A DNA stretch of 23,497 nucleotides from JAKPPT01 sp964630305 (GCA_964630305.1 CAZVTR010000037.1:1-23497), one strand, 5' to 3'. Positions 15,013 to 22,936 are shown, counted from the first letter of the stretch. A program made the numbers and translations. The notes: generated by a model from the sequence alone, not told the origin.

Positions 15013-15534
15013 TTAACCCCAGAAATCTTTCATCGCTTTTCCACGATTGAATGCCATTGTATTTGCATTCTTAAGCATGCTCAGACCTTTGAATACTGCT
15101 CGCACAACGTTGTTGGAGTTTCGGCTACCGATACACTTTGCAAGCACATCGGTTACTCCGCCAGCTTCCATAATTGCACGAACAGCACCACCGGCAATAA
15201 TTCCGGAACCAGGACATGCAGGTTTAAGAATCAATTTGGTTGCCTTATAGCTTACTGTTACATCGTAAGGCAGCGTTCCGTTTTTAATGGGGAATGCCAT
15301 CATATTTCGCTTTGCCTTATCAATGCTCTTTCGTATTGCTTCAGACACATCATTAGCTTTTCCAAATCCAAAGCCGATATTGCCGTTCCTGTCGCCGACG
15401 ACAGTTAAAGCCGCGAATGAAAAGCGGCGTCCACCTTTAACAACTTTGGCGGTCCTGTTCAGGCTGACAAGTTTCTCAATGTAATTGTCTTTGGACTTTT
15501 CTTCACGTTCATGTTTTTCTTCACGCTTCTCCAC
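15013..15534 (-). CDS. rpsE: Small-subunit ribosomal protein uS5
   Basis: 173 residues from a GTG start at 15534; AGGGGG, overlapping the rplR stop codon, is the ribosome site. An ATG two bases upstream is out of frame. The first 16 residues are a charged lineage-specific arm, then YIEKLVSLNRTAKVVKGGRR begins the dsRBD-like domain with FSFAALTVVGD. The C-terminal domain shows ACPGSGIIAGGAVRAIMEAG. uS5 sits at the mRNA entry channel and affects decoding fidelity. Confidence 0.97.
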   Translation of the reverse strand: MEKREEKHEREEKSKDNYIEKLVSLNRTAKVVKGGRRFSFAALTVVGDRNGNIGFGFGKANDVSEAIRKSIDKAKRNMMAFPIKNGTLPYDVTVSYKATKLILKPACPGSGIIAGGAVRAIMEAGGVTDVLAKCIGSRNSNNVVRAVFKGLSMLKNANTMAFNRGKAMKDFWG

Positions 15535-15543
15535 ATTTTCCCC

Positions 15544-15909
15544 CTAAAAATCAAGTCCTGCCTTGCGGGCACCGTCTGCTATTGCCTTAACTACACCATG
15601 ATATTTGTAACCATTTCTATCAAAGACAACAGTAGCTATATTCTTCTCTTTAAGCCTTTTCCCAATAAGCTCACCCAGCTTGGCACCGCCCTCTACTGTC
15701 GGTTTTGTACCCTTTAGAGCTTCTTCCAGTGTACTGGCTGCAGCAAGCGTATGCCCCTTAGTATCATCAATAACCTGTACATAGAGATAGCGGTTCGATT
15801 TATATACAGTCATTCGCGGCTTTTCCGGAGTACCGCTCAGGTTCTTTCTAATATGAACTTTTCGAGCTAATCTCCGTTCCAGCTTTTCTTCAAATTCTTT
15901 TAAACTCAT
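15544..15909 (-). CDS. rplR: Large-subunit ribosomal protein uL18
   Basis: The 121-residue uL18, a 5S rRNA-binding protein of the central protuberance. It has RLARKVHIRKNLSGTPEKPR near the N-terminus, then YLYVQVIDD and the C-terminal FDRNGYKYHGVVKAIADGAR. Length is ordinary. It is followed by rpsE, whose ribosome site overlaps the TAG stop. Confidence 0.97.
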   Translation of the reverse strand: MSLKEFEEKLERRLARKVHIRKNLSGTPEKPRMTVYKSNRYLYVQVIDDTKGHTLAAASTLEEALKGTKPTVEGGAKLGELIGKRLKEKNIATVVFDRNGYKYHGVVKAIADGARKAGLDF

Positions 15910-15919
15910 ATGCTTACCC

Positions 15920-16465
15920 TTACTTTATACCAGTCTTTCCGACTTTCTTGCGGACAACTTCATCTTCATAGCGGATACCTTTTCCCTTATAGGGTTCAGG
16001 AAGCCGCAATGATCTGATTTCACTTGCCAGCTTGCCAACCTTCTGCTTATCGATACCGGATACCACAACTTTTTGGTTGTTGTTTTCCAGTGTGATAGAA
16101 ATACCGTCAGGTATAGCAACATACATATCAGTTGAATATCCAAGGCTCAGCATGAGAAGTTTACCCTGTACCTCAGCCTTGTATCCAATACCATTAATAA
16201 TGAGAGAACGTTTGAATCCCTCAGTTACACCTATAAGCATATTGTTAATGAGATTCCGATAAAGACCATGCAGCGCTTTAGTAGGCTTTAAGTCATTTGA
16301 TCGTTTTACAAGAACCTCTTCACCTTTAACTTCAATTGTAATATCAGAGGAATCTATTGTTTGTGAAAGCTTGCCTTTTGGACCTTCCACATGTATCACG
16401 TTTCCCTGCACAGAAAGCTTTGCGCCTTTTGGCACGGAAATCGGTTTATATCCAATTCGTGACAT
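15920..16465 (-). CDS. rplF: Large-subunit ribosomal protein uL6
   Basis: The 181-residue uL6 near the factor-binding site of the 50S. It starts MSRIGYKPISVPKGAKL. It has two related L6 domains (about 1-80 and 85-175), and the C-terminal signature LPEPYKGKGIRYEDEVVR is present. The length of 181 residues is normal. It lies 14 bp after rpsH and 10 bp before rplR. Confidence 0.98.
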   Translation of the reverse strand: MSRIGYKPISVPKGAKLSVQGNVIHVEGPKGKLSQTIDSSDITIEVKGEEVLVKRSNDLKPTKALHGLYRNLINNMLIGVTEGFKRSLIINGIGYKAEVQGKLLMLSLGYSTDMYVAIPDGISITLENNNQKVVVSGIDKQKVGKLASEIRSLRLPEPYKGKGIRYEDEVVRKKVGKTGIK

Positions 16466-16479
16466 GCTCTACTCCTCAT

Positions 16480-16878
16480 TTACCAGATACTGCAGATGAG
16501 TTCTCCGCCCACCTGCAATTCGGCAGCCTTCTTGCCTGTCGTCATGCCGCTCGATGTTGAAACGATGAGCGTACCATAACCGTTATGAACACGCGGCATC
16601 GTCTTATATCCTGCATACACCCTTCGTCCAGGTTTTGAAATTTTTTCAATACCGTGAATCACGGGATCGTTAGCTTCATCGTATTTGAGAAGAATACGGA
16701 TTGTTGCTTTTCCATCCTGAACAAGTTTCTTAAAATTCTTTATATATCCTTCTGCTTTCAGTATTTTCACAATTTCGAGCTTAATTTTTGAGGCAGGAAT
16801 GTCTACTTTTTCATGCCGTGCCATGCTCGCATTGCGTACCTTTGTCAGCATATCGGAGATAGGATCAGAAACGCTCAT
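16480..16878 (-). CDS. rpsH: Small-subunit ribosomal protein uS8
   Basis: The 132-residue uS8 binds the 16S central domain. It begins MSVSDPISDMLTKVRNASMA, and the C-terminal STSSGMTTGKKAAELQVGG matches the family signature. In Escherichia coli S8 represses the spc operon at an rplE-region hairpin; I did not identify an equivalent site here. Confidence 0.97.
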   Translation of the reverse strand: MSVSDPISDMLTKVRNASMARHEKVDIPASKIKLEIVKILKAEGYIKNFKKLVQDGKATIRILLKYDEANDPVIHGIEKISKPGRRVYAGYKTMPRVHNGYGTLIVSTSSGMTTGKKAAELQVGGELICSIW

Positions 16879-16888
16879 TCATGTCCTC

Positions 16889-17074
16889 CTACCAGCTCGA
16901 CTTTGTTATACCAGGCAGCATACCAGTGCTTGCCAGCTTTCTGAAACAAATTCTGCACATATCGAATTTGCGCATATATCCTCTTGGACGACCGCAAATC
17001 TTACAGCGGTTTACACGCCGTGTCATATATTTGGGTTTTTCCAAGGCTTTCAGAATCATTGCTTTTCTTGCCAT
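16889..17074 (-). CDS. rpsZ: Small-subunit ribosomal protein uS14, zinc type
   Basis: A 61-residue uS14 of the short zinc-binding type, with CKIC (24-27) and CRIC (40-43). The long form without zinc is about 100 residues. It starts MARKAMILKALEKPKYMTRR and ends GITKSSW. It lies 12 bp after rplE. It is one of several zinc-dependent proteins in this operon. Confidence 0.97.
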   Translation of the reverse strand: MARKAMILKALEKPKYMTRRVNRCKICGRPRGYMRKFDMCRICFRKLASTGMLPGITKSSW

Positions 17075-17086
17075 TATTTCCCTCGC

Positions 17087-17650
17087 TTATTTCCTAAAAG
17101 GCATTCCGATTTTTTGAAGCAGTGCTTTTGCTTCCTTATCTGTTCTGGCAGTGGTAACTATTGCAATATTCATTCCCATGATTTTTTCGATTTTATCAAA
17201 ATCGATTTCCGGGAAGATAATTTGCTCAGTGATGCCCAATGCATAGTTTCCATGCCCATCAAAAGCGTTTGGATTTACACCCCTGAAGTCTTTAACACGA
17301 GGAAGTGCAACATTCATAAGCCTGTCTAGGAACTCCCACATACGAGCTCCGCGAAGTGTAACTCGTGCTCCAATTTCCTGACCTTTGCGAATTTTGAATT
17401 GCGCAATTGATTTCTTTGATTTAGTCTTTACAGCCTTCTGTCCGGTAATAATTCCAATATCCTCAATTGCCGCATCGAGCAATTTTTTATTCTCTTTTGC
17501 TTCACCCACACCCATGGAAACAATTACTTTTGCCAGTCGGGGGATCTGCATGGAAGATGTATAACCAAACTCTGCTTTTAGTTCCGGTGCTACCTTTTCG
17601 AGGTAAATCTTTTTAAGGCGTGGAACATATGTAGACTTTTTCTCAGCCAT
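17087..17650 (-). CDS. rplE: Large-subunit ribosomal protein uL5
   Basis: 187 residues from ATG 17650, starting MAEKKSTYVPRLKKIYLEKV. The start overlaps the rplX stop by one base (TAATG), with GGGGAGG upstream; a longer reading from 17677 is not needed. Family segments are VSMGVGEAKENKKLLDAA, ARVTLRGARMWEFLDRL and FPEIDFDKIEKIMGMNIAIV. uL5 binds 5S rRNA and contacts the S13 bridge and P-site tRNA. Confidence 0.97.
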   Translation of the reverse strand: MAEKKSTYVPRLKKIYLEKVAPELKAEFGYTSSMQIPRLAKVIVSMGVGEAKENKKLLDAAIEDIGIITGQKAVKTKSKKSIAQFKIRKGQEIGARVTLRGARMWEFLDRLMNVALPRVKDFRGVNPNAFDGHGNYALGITEQIIFPEIDFDKIEKIMGMNIAIVTTARTDKEAKALLQKIGMPFRK

Positions 17651-17976
17651 TACAGTGCCTCCCCACATTTTCTGCAAACACGGATTTTTTCTGCATCTTT
17701 AATTTTATAACCGATTCTTGTCGGGCCGCACTTTTTGCAAACGATCATAACATTGCTGATATGCAGCGGTGCTTCAAGTTCGATAATACCGCCCTGATCG
17801 GTTTGTGAGCGTTTTCTGCGGGCTTTTTTTACCATATTGAGCCCTTGAACAACGACTCTTCCTTTTTCGCGATCAATCTTGAGAATCTTTCCCTGTTTGC
17901 CTCTATCCTTGCCAGTAATAATTTCCACAAGATCATTTTTCTTGAGTTTGGTGTGTATTTTCTGGTTCTGTTCCAT
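17650..17976 (-). CDS. rplX: Large-subunit ribosomal protein uL24
   Basis: The 108-residue uL24, an assembly initiator near the exit tunnel. The KOW motif is in LKKNDLVEIITGKDRGKQGK (11-30). The C-terminal part has CKKC (about 80-83) and CRKC (about 102-105), a zinc-ribbon version of the uL24 tail found in many bacteria but lost in others. The stop codon shares a base with the rplE start. Confidence 0.97.
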   Translation of the reverse strand: MEQNQKIHTKLKKNDLVEIITGKDRGKQGKILKIDREKGRVVVQGLNMVKKARRKRSQTDQGGIIELEAPLHISNVMIVCKKCGPTRIGYKIKDAEKIRVCRKCGEAL

Positions 17977-17987
17977 CAGTTTTCTCC

Positions 17988-18356
17988 TTACAACACCTCA
18001 GGAGCCAGAGAAATGATTTTCATAAAATCTTTTTCTCGAAGCTCACGTGCTACTGGTCCAAAAATGCGCTTTCCTTTTGGGTTATGTGCAGCATCAATAA
18101 GAACACAGGCATTATCATCAAACCTGATATAGGTACCATCAGGTCTTCTATACTCTTTATGTACACGGACAACTACCGCACGCTCAACCGAACCTTTTTT
18201 GATATTCGAGTTCGGAATAGTTGACTTTACTGCAACAACGATAATATCTCCAATCGAAGCATACCGTCTGCGAGTTCCGCCCAGTACTTTAATACACATT
18301 ACAGTCTTGGCGCCGGAGTTGTCTGCAACTGTTAATTTGGTCTGTACCTGAATCAT
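17988..18356 (-). CDS. rplN: Large-subunit ribosomal protein uL14
   Basis: The 122-residue uL14, which forms bridges to the 30S and is the binding site of the RsfS silencing factor. It starts MIQVQTKLTVADNSGAKTVM, has RRRYASIGDIIVVAVK, and ends with REKDFMKIISLAPEVL. Length is exactly that of most bacteria. The spacing to rpsQ is 16 bp. Confidence 0.98.
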   Translation of the reverse strand: MIQVQTKLTVADNSGAKTVMCIKVLGGTRRRYASIGDIIVVAVKSTIPNSNIKKGSVERAVVVRVHKEYRRPDGTYIRFDDNACVLIDAAHNPKGKRIFGPVARELREKDFMKIISLAPEVL

Positions 18357-18372
18357 GTTGTTACTCCATCAC

Positions 18373-18636
18373 TTAGCGGGCTCGTTCCACAATTTCGACA
18401 AGCCTGAAATGTTTTTCTTTGGAGAGCGGTCTGCATTCTTCAATGCGTACGGTATCTCCAACCTTAGCCTCATTTTTTTCGTCATGTGCCTTAACCCTTT
18501 TGGTTTTATTCACATATTTTTTGTACAGGGGATGCAGTTTTCTCATGAGCACTTCAATGACGATTGTTTTATCCATTTTATCACTGACAACTATTCCCTG
18601 CAGTGTCAGTCTGGATTTCTTTTCTGAATTTTCCAT
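18373..18636 (-). CDS. rpsQ: Small-subunit ribosomal protein uS17
   Basis: An 87-residue OB-fold protein that binds 16S rRNA early. It contains RLTLQGIVVSDKMDKTIVIE, RKLHPLYKKYVNKTKRVKAH and ECRPLSKEKHFRLVEIVERA, the standard uS17 blocks. The start overlaps the rpmC stop codon by one base (TAATG), indicating translational coupling. Confidence 0.97.
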   Translation of the reverse strand: MENSEKKSRLTLQGIVVSDKMDKTIVIEVLMRKLHPLYKKYVNKTKRVKAHDEKNEAKVGDTVRIEECRPLSKEKHFRLVEIVERAR

Positions 18637-18845
18637 TACTTACTCCCCTCTGCTTTCATCTTCCGTTCTTCAGCGCTGATGAGTGTGTTGAGACGGGCAA
18701 TAGAACGGCGCAGAACTCTTTTTTCAAGAGGATTATCCACATGTCCGGTTACCATTTTGAAACGCAGATCAAAATATTTTTGCTTTAACTCTCTGCGTTT
18801 GGTAAGCAGTTCTTGATATTTGAGGTCTTTAAATGAATTTTTCAT
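18636..18845 (-). CDS. rpmC: Large-subunit ribosomal protein uL29
   Basis: 69 residues from ATG 18845 (MKNSFKDLKYQELLTKRREL), an all-helical protein by the tunnel exit where trigger factor and SRP dock. The ATG shares four bases with the TGA of rplP (ATGA). A longer reading from 18866 lies wholly inside rplP and is rejected. It has the expected DLRFKMVTGHVDNPLEKRVL core. Confidence 0.95.
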   Translation of the reverse strand: MKNSFKDLKYQELLTKRRELKQKYFDLRFKMVTGHVDNPLEKRVLRRSIARLNTLISAEERKMKAEGSK

Positions 18846-19273
18846 TGACCACCCTCCAATTCCCAATCAGCACGGGCGATAAACTTGCATTTTACCGGCA
18901 GTTTTGCGCTTGCTAATTTCATTGCTTCTTCTGCGACATCGCGCGGTACGCCAGCAAGCTCAAACATAACCGTACCCGGTCTTACTACTGCTACCCAGTA
19001 CTCTGGAGCACCCTTTCCTTTACCCATTCGAGTTTCAGCAGGTTTTTTAGTATATGGTTTATCCGGGAAAACGCGAATCCACATTTTTCCGCCACGTTTG
19101 ATAAATCTGTTTATTGCAATACGGGCAGCTTCAATTTGCCTGTTTGTAATCCAGTGCGGTTCCTGGCTCATAAGACCATATTCACCAAACGCGATGGTGT
19201 TTCCGGTATGAGCATCACCATGAATTCGTCCGCGCTGGACTTTTCTAAATTTAATACGTTTTGGTGCAAGCAT
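18842..19273 (-). CDS. rplP: Large-subunit ribosomal protein uL16
   Basis: The 143-residue uL16 near the A-site tRNA elbow. It starts MLAPKRIKFRKVQRGR and has KGGKMWIRVFPDKPYTKKP-type and RMGKGKGAPEYWVAVVRPG segments. It ends AMKLASAKLPVKCKFIAR plus a short tail. It lies 3 bp after rpsC and shares an ATGA overlap with rpmC. Confidence 0.98.
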   Translation of the reverse strand: MLAPKRIKFRKVQRGRIHGDAHTGNTIAFGEYGLMSQEPHWITNRQIEAARIAINRFIKRGGKMWIRVFPDKPYTKKPAETRMGKGKGAPEYWVAVVRPGTVMFELAGVPRDVAEEAMKLASAKLPVKCKFIARADWELEGGQ

Positions 19274-19276
19274 TGC

Positions 19277-20074
19277 TTAACTCCTTGCTTCCTTTGAAGT
19301 TCGTGATGCCCGTGGCTTACTGCTGGATCGTTTTGGCTTCTGTGCCTCTTTCTTCTCTTCAGACTGTTCAGCTGCTTGAGCAGCGCTCTCTCTGCGCTGT
19401 TTACTTACCAGCAATCCTGCATCATTGCGTTTATCAGTTGCAAAAACATTTTCATTTCTGCAAATCCATACACGCACACCAATTTTTCCATAGGTTGTCA
19501 GTGCTTCATGAAAACCATAATCAATGTCTGCACGAAGCGTATGCAGAGGAACACGGCCTTCACGCATATCTTCTGTGCGGCTCATGTCTGCTCCGCCAAG
19601 ACGGCCTGACATTCTAACTCTGCAGCCAAGAGCGCCATTTTTCATTGCATTGGCAATTGCCATTTTCATTGCTCTTCTGTGCGAAGCACGGTTCTCAAGC
19701 TGACGGCAGATTGTCTGTGCAACAATCTGAGCATTAACTTCAGGTCGTTTTACTTCCTTAATTTTGAGTGCAATCTTTTTATTGGTAAGCTTTTGAAGTT
19801 CAAGTCCTACAGCTTCAATATTTGCACCCTTCTGACCAATAAGCACACCAGGTTTAGCTGTATGAATAACTACTGTAACCTTTTGCGGATGACGCACAAT
19901 TTCAATCTCAGAAATATCTGCATTCTTATAATCAGGAAGAGATTCAATATGCTTCCTGATTGCAAGATCTTCATGCAAGTTTTTTGCATATTCTCGAGGT
20001 TCACTGTACCACCGGGAACTGCTCTCTTTATTGATTCCAAGCCGGAGCCCAATTGGGCATACTTTCTGACCCAC
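19277..20074 (-). CDS. rpsC: Small-subunit ribosomal protein uS3
   Basis: 265 residues from a GTG start at 20074, because the family begins (M)GQKVCPIGLRLG and GGAGG lies at the right distance inside the end of rplV. The nominal upstream ATG would overlap rplV by 26 bp. The KH-2 domain has KPGVLIGQKGANIEAV with its GQKG loop. After about residue 222 there is a low-complexity tail of Lys, Glu, Ser and Ala (for example SEEKKEAQKPKRSSSKPRAS), longer than in Escherichia coli (233). uS3 lines the mRNA entry and has helicase activity with uS4 and uS5. Confidence 0.97.
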   Translation of the reverse strand: MGQKVCPIGLRLGINKESSSRWYSEPREYAKNLHEDLAIRKHIESLPDYKNADISEIEIVRHPQKVTVVIHTAKPGVLIGQKGANIEAVGLELQKLTNKKIALKIKEVKRPEVNAQIVAQTICRQLENRASHRRAMKMAIANAMKNGALGCRVRMSGRLGGADMSRTEDMREGRVPLHTLRADIDYGFHEALTTYGKIGVRVWICRNENVFATDKRNDAGLLVSKQRRESAAQAAEQSEEKKEAQKPKRSSSKPRASRTSKEARS

Positions 20075-20075
20075 G

Positions 20076-20438
20076 TTATGCCTCCACCTTCTTAACTTCA
20101 TCGACTACAGCGCTGATATGACACATACGTTTAAGCTGCATATCAGCACGGCCGCGTGCTCTAAACCAGATTCTTCGTAAACGAGGACCATCCTCAATAC
20201 GCAGTTCCTTAACGAACAGCATATCTTCACCAAGTTTCTTATTCTTTGCCAGTGCATTAGCAGCAGCCGACATAACGACTTTGCGAATCAATCTGGCACC
20301 CTTATGCGGAAGATTTTCAAGTATTGCAATTGCTTCCATGTATGGTTTATTTCGCACCAGATCCGCTACTGGCCGAACTTTATACGGTGAGGCTACAAGA
20401 TACTTTGCAGTTGCTCTATATCCTTCTTTCTGTTTCAT
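20076..20438 (-). CDS. rplV: Large-subunit ribosomal protein uL22
   Basis: The 120-residue uL22, whose beta-hairpin lines the exit tunnel. It starts MKQKEGYRATAKYLVASPYK, has VRPVADLVRNKPYMEAIAIL and the hairpin-end signature PRLRRIWFRARGRADM. Only one base separates its stop from the rpsC GTG. There is no visible insertion in the tunnel loop. Confidence 0.97.
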   Translation of the reverse strand: MKQKEGYRATAKYLVASPYKVRPVADLVRNKPYMEAIAILENLPHKGARLIRKVVMSAAANALAKNKKLGEDMLFVKELRIEDGPRLRRIWFRARGRADMQLKRMCHISAVVDEVKKVEA

Positions 20439-20447
20439 ATATACCGC

Positions 20448-20729
20448 CTATTTCTTTTCAGCCTTTTTATCAGAACCTGCATGCCCTCGGAACGTTCTTG
20501 TAGGTGCAAATTCGCCAAGCTTATGACCAACAAGATTCTCTGTTACATAAACAGGAACCCACTTTCTACCATCGTGTACAGAAATGGTAAGACCAACCAT
20601 TTCCGGCATTATTGTTGAACAACGTGAATATGTCTTAATAGCCTTTTTATCAGTTGTTCGCGATGCTTCAAGCACCTTCTTATACAGACTCTTTTCTACA
20701 AAAGGTCCTTTTTTCACTGATCTTGACAC
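20448..20729 (-). CDS. rpsS: Small-subunit ribosomal protein uS19
   Basis: The 93-residue uS19 of the 30S head, partner of uS13. It starts MSRSVKKGPFVEKSLYKKV. It has TYSRCSTIMPEMVGLTISVH and the GHKLGEFAPTRTFRGHAGSD signature, with a lysine-rich tail. Length is normal for the family. It follows rplB by 17 bp. Confidence 0.98.
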   Translation of the reverse strand: MSRSVKKGPFVEKSLYKKVLEASRTTDKKAIKTYSRCSTIMPEMVGLTISVHDGRKWVPVYVTENLVGHKLGEFAPTRTFRGHAGSDKKAEKK

Positions 20730-20746
20730 AGCTCTCTCCTACACTA

Positions 20747-21301
20747 TCACTTGCGCCGCTTTACAATAAAGCTGCTTGAGGGTTTATGAGGATCACGGGT
20801 CTTGTAACCCTTACAGGGCTGACCCCATGGAGTAACAGGCTGTTTATAGCCCTTACCACGGCCCTCACCGCCGCCATGCGGGTGATCAACAGGATTCATG
20901 GCAACACCGCGTACGCGAGGACGTTTGCCAAGCCAACGAATTCTACCAGCCTTACCAAAACGCTCATTCATGTGGTCTTCATTACCAACGGAGCCAATTG
21001 TTGCCATACATTTTTTGTACACCATGCGAAGTTCGTTTGAAGGCATACGAAGAATAACATAGTCACCATCGGTACCGACAATCATNNNNNNNNNNNNNNN
21101 NNNNNNNNNNNNNNNNNNNNNNNNNNNNNNNNNNNNNNNNNNNNNNNNNNNNNNNNNNNNNNNNNNNNNNNNNNNNNNNNNNNNNTTCTTACCCTTTGTT
21201 AAAGAACGCTCGGGATTATTCCCGGTTGTAATCTCTTCATTTATAACCTGAATCCGGTGCCGTTGACCGGGAGTTATCGGCTTAAATGTTCTAATTGCCA
21301 T
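20747..21301 (-). CDS. rplB: Large-subunit ribosomal protein uL2, interrupted by gap
   Basis: The N-terminal 38 residues (MAIRTFKPITPGQRHRIQVI and on) and the C-terminal 112 residues, including NPVDHPHGGGEGRG with the conserved His next to the peptidyl-transferase centre, are present. Between them are 100 N. uL2 is normally about 273-277 residues. Alignment by eye to Escherichia coli uL2 leaves about 124 residues (about 370 bp) missing where the N-run allows only 33, so the gap length is a placeholder and the gene is probably intact in the organism. uL2 is essential for peptidyl transfer and subunit joining. Confidence 0.96.
   Translation of the reverse strand: MAIRTFKPITPGQRHRIQVINEEITTGNNPERSLTKGKXXXXXXXXXXXXXXXXXXXXXXXXXXXXXXXXXXMIVGTDGDYVILRMPSNELRMVYKKCMATIGSVGNEDHMNERFGKAGRIRWLGKRPRVRGVAMNPVDHPHGGGEGRGKGYKQPVTPWGQPCKGYKTRDPHKPSSSFIVKRRK
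21086..21185. other. Assembly gap of 100 N
   Basis: Exactly 100 undetermined bases lie inside rplB. The round number is the usual scaffolding placeholder, and conservation of uL2 implies about 270 bp more than shown. All coordinates to the right are therefore shifted relative to the real chromosome. Confidence 0.99.
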
Positions 21302-21313
21302 AGCTCTTTCCCC

Positions 21314-21598
21314 TTACACACCTTCAAATACCGATATGGACTCGCCTGGTGCCAGCCTTACTACAGCTTTTTTCCATGAAGAAGTCCGTCCCGGACGGCC
21401 GCGCAAGCGTTTAGGCTTGCTCTTAACATTGATCATATTGCAGGAAACCGGATGCACATTAAATAATGCCGCAACAGCTTTCTTAACCTGAACCTTGGTA
21501 GCCCGAGCATCAACACGGAATACATACTGTCCTGCTTCGCGCAGTGTATTTGATTTTTCAGTAAGAACCGGCTCTATGATAATTTCATTGTTTTCCAT
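21314..21598 (-). CDS. rplW: Large-subunit ribosomal protein uL23
   Basis: The 94-residue uL23 at the tunnel exit, the docking site for trigger factor and SRP. It shows IIEPVLTEKSNTLREAGQYV, VDARATKVQVKKAVAALFNV and the arginine-rich loop SKPKRLRGRPGRTSSWKKA. Length is normal. It has a 12-bp gap to rplD and a 12-bp gap to rplB. Confidence 0.97.
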   Translation of the reverse strand: MENNEIIIEPVLTEKSNTLREAGQYVFRVDARATKVQVKKAVAALFNVHPVSCNMINVKSKPKRLRGRPGRTSSWKKAVVRLAPGESISVFEGV

Positions 21599-21610
21599 AT
21601 TCCGTCTTCC

Positions 21611-22255
21611 TTATTTATCATCTTTGCCATAAAAATCATTAAGAGCCTTTGCAGCAGATTCCATGACAATCACATTTCTTCCATAGAAAAGCTCATGAGC
21701 GCTCAATCTGTTATAGGAAAGGAAATGCAGCCAGGGAATATTCCGTCCTGCTCTCTTAATCACATCATCATCGTTACCAAGAACGATAACAGTACGCTGC
21801 CCCTCTTTTTCCTGCGGGATAAGATTCTTAAGCAATGCTGCAAGATCTTTAGTCTTTCCAGACTGAATATTAAAATCTTCAACGATTGTCATGACTTTAT
21901 TCTGAGCCTTAAGGCTGAGAATACTCTTCATGGCAAGACGTTTTGCCTTTTTAGGCATTGCATATGAATAATCCCTGGGATGCGGGCCAAACACGATACC
22001 GCCGCCGACAAAAATCGGGCTCTTGTAGTCACCCTGACGGGCACGACCAGTACCTTTTTGTGCATACGGCTTTCTATTTGTTCCATGAACTTCTGAACGC
22101 GTTCTTGTATCTGCTGTTCCAACACGTCTGTTAGCAAGCTCATTATTAATTGCGTAATAAATAACATCCTCATTGATCGGCAGACCAAACACGGAATCAG
22201 CCAGCTCTACAGAACGAATCTCTTTTCCTTGAATTGAAAGTACTTTGTATTGCAT
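21611..22255 (-). CDS. rplD: Large-subunit ribosomal protein uL4
   Basis: The 214-residue uL4, whose extended loop reaches the tunnel constriction. The loop signature reads GTGRARQGDYKSPIFVGGG (about 67-85), preceded by TRTRSEVHGTNRKPYAQKG. The globular part follows with the C-terminal GRNVIVMESAAKALNDFYG. In Escherichia coli L4 represses its own operon through the S10 leader; the leader here differs and I cannot claim the same control. Confidence 0.97.
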   Translation of the reverse strand: MQYKVLSIQGKEIRSVELADSVFGLPINEDVIYYAINNELANRRVGTADTRTRSEVHGTNRKPYAQKGTGRARQGDYKSPIFVGGGIVFGPHPRDYSYAMPKKAKRLAMKSILSLKAQNKVMTIVEDFNIQSGKTKDLAALLKNLIPQEKEGQRTVIVLGNDDDVIKRAGRNIPWLHFLSYNRLSAHELFYGRNVIVMESAAKALNDFYGKDDK

Positions 22256-22267
22256 ACCAGCCTATCC

Positions 22268-22894
22268 TTATTTCGACTTCTTTATAGCGGTTCGCACCAT
22301 AACCGTGCAGTTTCTTGGACCAGGAACTGCACCACGAATCAGCATATAACCATTTTCGCTGTCGATCCTGACGAGCTTCAAATTCTGAACAGTTACACGT
22401 TCTCTACCCATGCGGCCAGGCATCTTGCGATTTTTGAATGTTTTATGCGGATATGTGCGCTGACCGGTTGAACCAGGCTCTCTATGAAACTTTGAACCAT
22501 GCGTTGCACGTCCGCCGCCAAAATTCCAGCGTTTCATAACGCCTTGGAAACCCTTACCCTTGCTCGTTGCTACAACATCAACAAAGCGGGTTTTCTCAAA
22601 CAGTGACACATCCAGGCTTGCGCCAACTTCAGCCGTCCCCGTAAAATCGCGAACCTCACGCAAAATTACAGCCGGATCCATACCCTCTGGAAACTGTCCA
22701 GCATAGGGCTTTGTAATATGACTCTTTTTCTTGGCACCAACACCAAGCACAACCGCATTATAGCCATCTTTTTCAGTTGTTTTTACTTTAACAACTTTAT
22801 TAGGCTCAACTGCGATTACAGTTACCGGCACCAATACACCCTGATCATCAAAAACCTGGGTCATGCCGATTTTTTTGCCAATTAACGCTACCAT
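22268..22894 (-). CDS. rplC: Large-subunit ribosomal protein uL3
   Basis: The 208-residue uL3, one of the first proteins bound in 50S assembly. It starts MVALIGKKIGMTQVFDDQGV. The extended loop RWNFGGGRATHGSKFHREPG then STGQRTYP (about 122-149) reaches the peptidyl-transferase centre and includes the Gln position that is methylated by PrmB in other bacteria. AGGAG lies just before the ATG. It is separated from rpsJ by 40 bp that hold a small hairpin. Confidence 0.97.
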   Translation of the reverse strand: MVALIGKKIGMTQVFDDQGVLVPVTVIAVEPNKVVKVKTTEKDGYNAVVLGVGAKKKSHITKPYAGQFPEGMDPAVILREVRDFTGTAEVGASLDVSLFEKTRFVDVVATSKGKGFQGVMKRWNFGGGRATHGSKFHREPGSTGQRTYPHKTFKNRKMPGRMGRERVTVQNLKLVRIDSENGYMLIRGAVPGPRNCTVMVRTAIKKSK

Positions 22895-22910
22895 ACTTAC
22901 TCCTGCGTTG

Positions 22911-22936
22911 AACGATACAGTACGAAACTGTTCGTT
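22911..22936 (-). other. Hairpin in the rpsJ-rplC gap
   Basis: ACAGT (22917-22921) and ACTGT (22927-22931) form a 5-bp stem with a 5-nt loop, extended by AACG/CGTT across a small bulge. It begins at the rpsJ stop codon and ends about 16 bp before the rplC start, leaving its ribosome site free. There is no T-run, so it is not a terminator. It could be an RNA-processing or stability element. Confidence 0.35.

Noticed and set aside
16799..17329. 176-residue plus-strand open frame opposite rpsH, rpsZ and rplE
   Set aside because: It is antisense to three well-defined ribosomal genes, with no ribosome site or family resemblance; similar plus-strand shadows occur along the array.
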